A DNA stretch of 14,964 nucleotides, taken from Propionivibrio sp. Lineage in GTDB: Bacteria; Pseudomonadota; Gammaproteobacteria; Burkholderiales; Rhodocyclaceae. A model generated the notes under the pieces. That model worked only from the letters and a program-made list of their open reading frames with translations, did not search any database and had not been told where the DNA came from. The position numbers were made by a program, and so were the translations under genes. Of this stretch, positions 7,632 through 14,964 are shown piece by piece. The stretch's first letter is position 1, and every line of letters begins with the position of its first letter. The DNA lies in the NCBI GenBank assembly GCA_003249625.1, contig QKII01000353.1, positions 1 through 14,964 on the forward strand, given 5' to 3'.

Positions 7632-8185
7632 TGAAATCACTCTTAGCAACCGCTGCCCTGGCGATATCCACTGCCGTAACAGCCGCCCCGAGTGTTGAAA
7701 TGCAGACCAGCCTCGGCAAGATGGTTATCGAACTGAATGCGGAAAAAGCGCCCGGGACGGTAGAAAATTTCCTCAGGTACGCCAAGGAAGGCCACTACGA
7801 CGGCACTATTTTTCACCGAGTCATCGAAGGCTTCATGATTCAGGGGGGCGGCTTCACGGCCGGCATGGACGAGAAAAAAACCGGCAAGCCGATCCAGAAC
7901 GAGGCAAAGAACGGCCTCAAGAACCAGCGTGGGACGATTGCCATGGCCCGCCGCCCCGACCCTCATTCAGCGACGGCCCAGTTCTTTATCAACCACAAGG
8001 ACAACACCGGCCTTGACTACCCTGGCCACGATGGCTGGGGCTACGCCGTCTTCGGCAAGGTCACGCAAGGCATCGAAGTCGTCGACAAGATTGCCAAGGT
8101 GCCGACGGGCAACCGCGGCATGCACCAGAACGTACCGGTGGAACCGGTCGTCATCCAGTCCGTCAAAGTCCTCTCCGACAAATAG
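7631..8185 (+). CDS. ppiA: Periplasmic peptidyl-prolyl cis-trans isomerase (cyclophilin)
   Basis: Cyclophilin of 184 aa that isomerises Xaa-Pro bonds during folding of exported proteins. Residues 1-18 form a signal peptide ([18 protein letters not shown]), placing it in the periplasm. The core carries the cyclophilin signatures: [32 protein letters not shown] and WGYAVFGKV. The ATG overlaps the TGA of the upstream gene (TGATG) and AAGGAAG lies just before it, so translation is probably coupled. It is 12 bp ahead of the cytoplasmic paralogue ppiB and about half identical to it by eye. Confidence 0.93.
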   Translation: MKSLLATAALAISTAVTAAPSVEMQTSLGKMVIELNAEKAPGTVENFLRYAKEGHYDGTIFHRVIEGFMIQGGGFTAGMDEKKTGKPIQNEAKNGLKNQRGTIAMARRPDPHSATAQFFINHKDNTGLDYPGHDGWGYAVFGKVTQGIEVVDKIAKVPTGNRGMHQNVPVEPVVIQSVKVLSDK

Positions 8186-8197
8186 CAAGGAAATTTC

Positions 8198-8689
8198 ATG
8201 ATCAAGCTGCACACCAATTTCGGCGTCATCGCCCTTGAACTCGACGCTGAAAAGGCTCCTGAAACGGCGAAGAACTTCATCGACTACGTCGAAGCCGGCC
8301 ACTACGACAACACGATTTTCCACCGTGTCATCGATGGCTTCATGATTCAGGGCGGCGGCTTCGAGCCTGGGATGAAGCAAAAGCCCTGCAAGGCGCCGAT
8401 CAAGAACGAAGCCGATAACGGTCTGAAGAACGACGCCTACACCGTCGCCATGGCCCGGACCTCTGACCCTCACTCGGCGACTGCCCAATTCTTCATCAAC
8501 GTCGCCGACAACGAGTTTCTGAACTTCAAGATGCCTAACGGCAACGGCTGGGGCTACTGCGTATTCGGCAAGGTCGTCGAAGGCACCAACGTGGTCGACA
8601 AGATCAGGGGTGTCAAGACCGGCAACGCCGGCTTCCATCAGGACGTTCCGAAGGAAGACGTGATCATCCAGCGCGCCGAAGTCTGCTGA
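8198..8689 (+). CDS. ppiB: Cytoplasmic peptidyl-prolyl cis-trans isomerase (cyclophilin)
   Basis: Cyclophilin of 163 aa, the length of E. coli PpiB, with no signal peptide, so cytosolic. Signature stretches are [32 protein letters not shown] and WGYCVFGKV. The ATG has AAGGAA at 5-10 nt upstream. It lies 12 bp after ppiA, with which it shares most core residues, consistent with tandem duplication followed by gain or loss of the signal peptide. It probably belongs to the same transcript as the cell-envelope genes before and after it. Confidence 0.95.
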   Translation: MIKLHTNFGVIALELDAEKAPETAKNFIDYVEAGHYDNTIFHRVIDGFMIQGGGFEPGMKQKPCKAPIKNEADNGLKNDAYTVAMARTSDPHSATAQFFINVADNEFLNFKMPNGNGWGYCVFGKVVEGTNVVDKIRGVKTGNAGFHQDVPKEDVIIQRAEVC

Positions 8690-8715
8690 TAAAACAGCGC
8701 AGGTCCGATCGCCCC

Positions 8716-10391
<1,676 letters not shown>

Positions 10392-10404
10392 ATACATCGA
10401 GACA

Positions 10405-10434
10405 CTGACGGGATCGGCAGGGAGTATCTATAAT
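10405..10434 (+). promoter_or_regulatory. Sigma-70 promoter for the 45-aa membrane miniprotein gene
   Basis: CTGACG at 10405-10410, an 18-bp spacer, then a perfect TATAAT at 10429-10434. The start should fall near 10441, giving a leader of about 47 nt before the ATG at 10488. It lies just after the nadC stop codon and has no other gene to serve on this strand. Confidence 0.6.
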
Positions 10435-10487
10435 CCCACCTGTCACGAGTCCTTGCGGCCGCTCTTCAGAAAAAGAAAGGTTACGCC

Positions 10488-10625
10488 ATGCTGTTCGCGC
10501 TGTTCTATGTAGTAGCAATCAGCATCCTTGTCCTGCATTTCACCGGATTTCTCGCCCGCCACAACCTGGAGTGGCTCGTTCTGGTGTTAGCCGTTCTGGT
10601 GTTCCCGGCGGTCATTTATCTCTGA
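10488..10625 (+). CDS. Small two-helix membrane protein, 45 aa, unknown function
   Basis: An ATG frame of 45 codons ending in TGA. GAAAGG lies about seven bases before the ATG. The protein has two hydrophobic segments, about residues 2-20 (LFALFYVVAISILVLHFTG) and 28-45 (EWLVLVLAVLVFPAVIYL), separated by a short polar turn, ARHNLE, that contains the only clearly charged residues. It should form a helical hairpin in the inner membrane. I do not recognise the family. A good sigma-70 promoter lies upstream and a terminator 12 bases downstream, so it is a complete single-gene unit between nadC and the convergent thrC. Function cannot be inferred. Small subunits or regulators of larger membrane complexes are one possibility. 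Confidence 0.7.
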   Translation: MLFALFYVVAISILVLHFTGFLARHNLEWLVLVLAVLVFPAVIYL

Positions 10626-10637
10626 CCCGCGATGAAC

Positions 10638-10666
10638 AAAGGGCACCTGCACGGTGCCCTTTTCAT
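10638..10666. terminator. Rho-independent terminator, possibly bidirectional
   Basis: AAAGGGCACC pairs with GGTGCCCTTT around a TGCAC loop, followed by TCATTT on the plus strand and by GTTC after a TTT on the minus strand. It lies between the miniprotein gene and the convergent thrC and can end both. Confidence 0.75.
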
Positions 10667-10690
10667 TTCCCGGGAAGTCGTTGCTGCGAA

Positions 10691-12136
10691 CTACTGCTTT
10701 TCCACATTCGACGCGATAAGTCCCTTGACCGCCTCCACATCGACGTCAATGACCTCGACACGCTGCGGCAGATCCTCGATCCCCAGCATTGCCGCTGGAC
10801 GTTCCGGACTTTTCCCAAGCGCCTCGACGATTGTTTCCTCGAATTTTGCAGGCAACGCTGTTTCCAGCACCAGGGTCGGCATATCCTTCGCGCGATGTTC
10901 GAGGGCCACCTTAAGGCCATCGGCAGTATGGGTGTCTATCATCACGCCGTAGCGCTCGTAGGCGCTACGGATTGTCGCCAGCCGGTCGGCATGCAGGCTC
11001 TTGCCCGAAACGAAGCCGAATTTCGGCAGATCGGCGAAGCAAGACGTACCAGAAAGATCGAAACTTCCGCCCGCATCGACCTTGCTCCACAGTTCCCGAA
11101 CCACGGCGGGATCACGCCCGACCAGATCGAAGACGAAGCGCTCGAAATTCGATGCCTTGGAAATATCCATCGACGGACTGCTCGTCGTCCACGTATCGGC
11201 CGTGCCGCGCGGACGATAGACGCCGGTGCGGAAGAACTCGTCAAGGACGTCATTCTCGTTGGTTGCAAGCACCAACCGACCGATCGGCAGGCCCATCATG
11301 CGCGCGATGTGTCCAGCGCAGATATTGCCAAAATTCCCCGAGGGAACGGAGAAGGCGATCTGCTCGTCATTCGATTTTGTTCCGGCGAAATAACCCTTGA
11401 AGTAATAAATCACCTGCGCCGCAACGCGTGCCCAATTGATCGAATTGACCGCTCCGATCTTGTAGCGCGCCTTGAATTCGTGGTCGTTGGAGACAGCCTT
11501 GACGATATCCTGCGCGTCGTCGAACATGCCGCGTACGGCAATATTGAAGATGTTCGCGTCCTGCAGCGAGTACATCTGCGCACGCTGGAACGCGCTCATC
11601 CGCCCGTGCGGTGAAAGCATGAACACGCGAATACCGTGCTTGCCGCGCATGGCATACTCGGCCGCCGAACCAGTATCACCCGATGTCGCGCCAAGGATAT
11701 TGATTTCCTCGCCCTTCTTTTCCAGCACATACTCGAACAGGTTGCCGAGCAACTGCATGGCCATGTCCTTGAATGCAAGGGTCGGTCCGTTCGACAGTTC
11801 GAGCAGCCCCAACCCCGGCTCCAGCCAACGCACCGGGGTAATCTCACGCGCCTTGCTGGCATCGCGTCCGTTGCAATACACCTCGGCGGTGTAGGTTTTA
11901 TCGACCAGCGCCTTCAGATCAGCCGACGGGATATCATCTACAAATTTCGAGAGAATGGCGAACGCCAGTTCGGCATACGAATACTCGCGCCATTGGTCGA
12001 GTTCCGCGCGCGTCACTTGCGGATACGCTTCAGGAAGATAGAGCCCGCCATCGGGAGCCAAACCCCCGAGGAGAATTTCGGTGAAGGATTTTTTCTGCGA
12101 CTGAAGGGCGTCGCCCCGAGTGGATATGTAGCGCAT
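10691..12136 (-). CDS. thrC: Threonine synthase
   Basis: PLP enzyme of 481 aa that converts O-phospho-L-homoserine to threonine, the last step of threonine synthesis. The start MRYISTRGDALQSQKKSFTE and the GLAPDGGLYLPE motif are typical of the longer threonine synthase class. The PLP-binding lysine is about Lys123 in LSNGPTLAFKDMAMQLL. The phosphate-cup motif ATSGDTGSAAEYA and the VPSGNFGN stretch follow. The ATG at 12136 gives the family N-terminus, with no strong Shine-Dalgarno sequence. In many betaproteobacteria hom (homoserine dehydrogenase) lies directly upstream of thrC. Here the upstream same-strand gene is a diguanylate cyclase 91 bp away, so hom must be elsewhere. Confidence 0.96.
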   Translation of the reverse strand: MRYISTRGDALQSQKKSFTEILLGGLAPDGGLYLPEAYPQVTRAELDQWREYSYAELAFAILSKFVDDIPSADLKALVDKTYTAEVYCNGRDASKAREITPVRWLEPGLGLLELSNGPTLAFKDMAMQLLGNLFEYVLEKKGEEINILGATSGDTGSAAEYAMRGKHGIRVFMLSPHGRMSAFQRAQMYSLQDANIFNIAVRGMFDDAQDIVKAVSNDHEFKARYKIGAVNSINWARVAAQVIYYFKGYFAGTKSNDEQIAFSVPSGNFGNICAGHIARMMGLPIGRLVLATNENDVLDEFFRTGVYRPRGTADTWTTSSPSMDISKASNFERFVFDLVGRDPAVVRELWSKVDAGGSFDLSGTSCFADLPKFGFVSGKSLHADRLATIRSAYERYGVMIDTHTADGLKVALEHRAKDMPTLVLETALPAKFEETIVEALGKSPERPAAMLGIEDLPQRVEVIDVDVEAVKGLIASNVEKQ

Positions 12137-12227
12137 TGCGGACGGATGGAGATTACCGACAGAAAAGAAGAGTGCGCGAGTTTACCACGCCCCTTCTCTC
12201 GCACCTCCTAATCCCGCAGAGGCGGGA

Positions 12228-12956
12228 TCATCCTGCCACGACACGATTTTTGCCTGCCCGTTTGGCCATGTAGGTTGCCGCGTCGGCGCGCCGAATGGCC
12301 TCATCCAGCGACTCCGAGCCATCGTGGCTGACCACACCGGCGCTGAAGGTTATCTGCTGATCAAGACCTGGGACCTCATGCGAAGAAACCTCGCGGAGAA
12401 AGCGGCCGGCTGCAGTCGAGGCAGCCGCAGCCGACGTATCTGGAAGCAGCATGAGGAATTCTTCCCCTCCGAAGCGGCACAGAACATCGGAAGGACGCAT
12501 CGTCGCTTGCAGCACGCTGACCAGATGCGCGAGTGCACGATCGCCCGCAAGATGCCCGTAGCGATCGTTAAGCGCCTTGAAATCGTCAAGATCGATCATG
12601 ACCAAAGCAAGATGACCACCACGACGGCGAACACGAGCCACCTCTGCAGCGTAGGACCGCTCAAAACCACGACGATTCAAGACACCCGTCAACGAATCGG
12701 TAAACGCTGCGTTCGTGGCTTCTTCGAGGGCCGCTTCCAATTCGGCGATGCGCATCTCCGCAGCGAGCAATTCAAGCATGCCGGCCTCACGGACTACATC
12801 TTCAGCCAAACCAAGCAACCGCTTTGGTGCGACAGTATTCGTCTGATCGGGACGTTCCCTGTGCAGACGGCACGCTACCGGTAGAACGGAACGCCGATGC
12901 AGGCGGCGCGATGCTGGCCGATTTGACTGTAACGACGGCATGGAGTTGCGACTCAT
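12228..12956 (-). CDS. Soluble GGDEF-domain diguanylate cyclase
   Basis: Protein of 242 aa predicted to make cyclic di-GMP from two GTP. The GGDEF domain covers about residues 83-242: DSLTGVLNRRGFE at 87-99, the metal-binding MIDLDDFKALND at 120-131, and the active loop GGEEF at 163-167. An RxxD inhibitory site (RPSD, 154-157) lies five residues before it, so product inhibition is likely. The N-terminal 58 residues are basic and low in structure, with no membrane helix or sensor domain. Residues about 60-85 form a helix with coiled-coil character (LELLAAEMRIAELEAALEEA) that probably mediates dimerisation. The ATG at 12956 has GGGGA a few bases upstream. What signal it answers is not visible. 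Cyclic di-GMP commonly controls exopolysaccharide and biofilm, so a link to the PEP-CTERM genes here is conceivable but unproven. Confidence 0.9.
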   Translation of the reverse strand: MSRNSMPSLQSNRPASRRLHRRSVLPVACRLHRERPDQTNTVAPKRLLGLAEDVVREAGMLELLAAEMRIAELEAALEEATNAAFTDSLTGVLNRRGFERSYAAEVARVRRRGGHLALVMIDLDDFKALNDRYGHLAGDRALAHLVSVLQATMRPSDVLCRFGGEEFLMLLPDTSAAAASTAAGRFLREVSSHEVPGLDQQITFSAGVVSHDGSESLDEAIRRADAATYMAKRAGKNRVVAG

Positions 12957-12982
12957 ATTTCCCCACTCTTCAACGCTTCTGT

Positions 12983-12999
12983 AAATCCGGTTCGGATTT
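12983..12999. repeat. Inverted repeat in the diguanylate cyclase leader
   Basis: A perfect 7-bp inverted repeat, AAATCCG-GTT-CGGATTT, lies 27-43 bases upstream of the diguanylate cyclase start codon. It could be an operator or a leader hairpin. There is no U-tract after it, so it is not a terminator. Confidence 0.35.
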
Positions 13000-13082
13000 G
13001 TAAACGAGTTATCGGAAGTCGCGGGAAATACTTTAGGTATTTTTTATAAAAACGATGTAACTTTTTGTTTTTATTGAACAAC

Positions 13083-13103
13083 AAATTCAGAATAACTGAA
13101 TTT
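13083..13103. repeat. Inverted repeat between diguanylate cyclase and typA
   Basis: A perfect 8-bp inverted repeat, AAATTCAG-AATAA-CTGAATTT, lies in an AT-rich stretch about 130 bp upstream of the diguanylate cyclase start and just past the typA terminator. It could be an operator for the diguanylate cyclase. Confidence 0.35.
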
Positions 13104-13140
13104 AAAAACGAAACGCACCCCTGCACATGCCGGGATGCGT
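13101..13140 (-). terminator. Rho-independent terminator after typA
   Basis: On the minus strand ACGCATCCC pairs with GGGGTGCGT (one wobble) around a 10-nt loop, followed by TTCGTTTTTAAA. It lies 9 bases after the typA stop codon and separates typA from the diguanylate cyclase. Confidence 0.7.
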
Positions 13141-13149
13141 AGCGACCAC

Positions 13150-14964
13150 TTAGCTCCCTTCGCTGCGCTGTGCGCGACGGCGCTCATGCTCCGAAAGGAA
13201 ACGCTTGCGGATACGGATACTCTTCGGTGTGATTTCGACGAGTTCATCGTCGTCGATAAATTCGACGGCGGATTCAAGCGTGAGTTGAACCGGCGTTATC
13301 AGGCGCACAGCCTCGTCAGTGCCGGATGCCCGAACGTTGGTCAACTGCTTGCCCTTGATCGGATTGACCACGAGGTCGTTCTCGCGCGAGTGGATGCCGA
13401 TGACCATGCCTTCGTAGAGGCGATCGCCCGGAATGACGAACATACGGCCGCGATCCTGCAGTTTCCACAGCGCGTAAGCGACCGCCTCGCCGTGCTCCGC
13501 CGAAATCAGCACACCATTGCGGCGACCGGGGATGTCACCCTTGACCGGAGCGTAATCGTCGAAGACGTGGCTCATCAGGCCGGTGCCGCGGGTCAGGTTC
13601 ATGAACTCGCCCTGGAAGCCGATCAACCCGCGTGCCGGAACGCGGTATTCGAGACGAACGCGCCCGCGCCCGTCGGAGATCATGTCGACCAGATCGCCCT
13701 TGCGATAACCTAGCGCCTCCATGACGCCACCCTGGTGTGACTCCTCAACGTCGAGCGTGAGCATTTCGTAAGGCTCGCACTGCTCGCCATCGATGGTTTT
13801 GAAAATAACCTTTGGCCGGCCGACTGCCAGTTCGTAGCCCTCACGACGCATCGTTTCGAGCAGGATCGTCAGGTGCAGTTCGCCGCGCCCGGAAACGAGG
13901 AATGAGTCCGTGTCGGAGGTATCCTCAACACGTAGCGCCATATTGGTCAACAGTTCCTTGTGCAGACGCTCGCGGATCTGGCGGCTGGTGACGAACTTGC
14001 CTTCGGTGCCGGCGTACGGCGACTGGTTAACCATGAATGTCATGTTCAGCGTCGGCTCGTCAATCTTGAGCATCGGCAGCGCCTCAGGCGATGCGGTGTC
14101 GGTAATCGTGCAGCCGATCGACAACTCCTCGATGCCGGTAACCAGCACGATGTCACCAGCGACAGCCTCTTCCATCGGCACACGTTCAAGACCGCGGAAA
14201 CCGAAAACCTGATTCACCTTGGCATTTTTCGGCGCACCATGTTCGAATTTTCCGTCGGCGTCGGGCTGCCCGTACATCACCGTGATCTGCTGGGCGGGCT
14301 TCAGCTTGCCACGTTGGACGCGGCCAATACCGATGCGTCCGACATAGGAGGAGTAATCAAGCGCGGCGATCTGCAACTGCAGCGGACCTTCAACATTGTC
14401 AGCCTCGGGGGCCGGCACATATTTCAGGATCGCCTCGAACATCGGGCGCATGTCGCTTCCCGGGTTCTTCAGATCGGTCGTCGCGTAACCATTGATCGCG
14501 GAGGCGTAAATCACCGGGAAATCGAGTTGCTCATCTGTTGCACCGAGCTTGTCGAACAGGTCGAAGGTGTTATCGACCACCCAATCGGGACGCGAACCAT
14601 CCCGGTCGATCTTGTTGACCACGACGATCGGCTTCAGTCCAAGCGCCAGCGCCTTCTTGGTTACGAAGCGCGTCTGCGGCATCGGCCCTTCGACCGCATC
14701 GACCAGTAGCAGTACGCCATCGACCATGCCCAGCACCCGCTCGACCTCGCCGCCGAAGTCGGCATGCCCCGGCGTATCGACGATGTTGATATGCACACCT
14801 TCGTAATCAACCGCCAGGTTCTTGGCAAGAATGGTGATGCCACGTTCCTTTTCGAGGTCATTCGAATCCATGACCCGTTCGGCTACGTGCTGGTGCGCGG
14901 CGAAGGTACCCGCCTGCTGCAACAGTTTGTCGACGAGGGTGGTCTTGCCGTGGTCGACGTGGGC
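13150..14964 (-). CDS. typA: Ribosome-associated translational GTPase TypA/BipA (5' end cut by window edge)
   Basis: 604 residues are visible; the reading frame stays open to the right edge and the missing N-terminus is probably about ten residues. BipA is an EF-G-like GTPase that binds the 70S ribosome and helps large-subunit assembly and stress or low-temperature growth. GTPase motifs are all present: the P-loop AHVDHGKTT at the very edge, the switch region [18 protein letters not shown] and YASAINGY. Domain II, the EF-G-like domains III and V, and the BipA-specific C-terminal domain ([20 protein letters not shown] onward) follow. Total length fits the usual 600-615 aa. The in-frame ATG at 14922 is not the start, because conserved coding sequence, including the P-loop, continues upstream of it. 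Confidence 0.97.
   Translation of the reverse strand, partial: AHVDHGKTTLVDKLLQQAGTFAAHQHVAERVMDSNDLEKERGITILAKNLAVDYEGVHINIVDTPGHADFGGEVERVLGMVDGVLLLVDAVEGPMPQTRFVTKKALALGLKPIVVVNKIDRDGSRPDWVVDNTFDLFDKLGATDEQLDFPVIYASAINGYATTDLKNPGSDMRPMFEAILKYVPAPEADNVEGPLQLQIAALDYSSYVGRIGIGRVQRGKLKPAQQITVMYGQPDADGKFEHGAPKNAKVNQVFGFRGLERVPMEEAVAGDIVLVTGIEELSIGCTITDTASPEALPMLKIDEPTLNMTFMVNQSPYAGTEGKFVTSRQIRERLHKELLTNMALRVEDTSDTDSFLVSGRGELHLTILLETMRREGYELAVGRPKVIFKTIDGEQCEPYEMLTLDVEESHQGGVMEALGYRKGDLVDMISDGRGRVRLEYRVPARGLIGFQGEFMNLTRGTGLMSHVFDDYAPVKGDIPGRRNGVLISAEHGEAVAYALWKLQDRGRMFVIPGDRLYEGMVIGIHSRENDLVVNPIKGKQLTNVRASGTDEAVRLITPVQLTLESAVEFIDDDELVEITPKSIRIRKRFLSEHERRRAQRSEGS

Noticed and set aside
12202..12210. 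A perfect Shine-Dalgarno-like TAGGAGGTG on the minus strand upstream of thrC
   Set aside because: No start codon lies at a proper distance in a supported frame. A GTG overlapping the motif opens a 63-codon frame running into thrC out of frame, without protein character. It is probably chance.
12211..12228. ATCCCGC/GCGGGAT hairpin at the end of the diguanylate cyclase gene as a terminator
   Set aside because: No T-tract follows on the minus strand and the stem overlaps the stop codon, so it does not qualify as a Rho-independent terminator.

Overview
The window looks like chromosome from a Gram-negative betaproteobacterium, most likely of the Rhodocyclales type (Azoarcus/Dechloromonas/Accumulibacter relatives). 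This is inferred from protein flavour: dnaJ, cysS, ppiA-ppiB-lpxH, nadC, thrC and typA are all of proteobacterial type, lpxH implies an LPS outer membrane, and two PEP-CTERM proteins imply an exosortase/EPS system elsewhere in the genome. Genus is not resolved. No tRNA, rRNA, insertion sequence, phage gene or CRISPR array was seen.

Layout: dnaJ (26-1165, +) ends at a strong bidirectional terminator. Two PEP-CTERM surface-protein genes follow, transcribed away from each other (1252-2145, - and 2535-3698, +). The 389-bp gap between them carries a sigma-54-like promoter facing each gene and three copies of a 17-bp TGTC...GACA-type motif, spaced like activator sites. A terminator then separates the second gene from cysS (3806-5188, -).

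Divergent from cysS is a probable envelope operon on the + strand: a secreted TPR/NTF2-like protein, an L,D-transpeptidase-fold protein with Csd6-like architecture, periplasmic cyclophilin ppiA, cytoplasmic cyclophilin ppiB and lpxH. The junctions overlap or are only 12-26 nt apart. nadC follows after 71 bp and may have its own promoter. The first two proteins share both a TPR-like N-terminal part and an NTF2-like C-terminal part, so they appear to be paralogous and probably work together in the periplasm on peptidoglycan.

After nadC is a 45-codon gene for a two-helix membrane miniprotein (10488-10625) with its own sigma-70 promoter, Shine-Dalgarno sequence and terminator. On the - strand then come thrC (threonine synthase), a soluble GGDEF diguanylate cyclase, and typA/bipA, which runs off the right edge and lacks only its first few residues.

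The most interesting parts are the divergent PEP-CTERM control region, the TPR/L,D-transpeptidase paralogue pair and the miniprotein gene.
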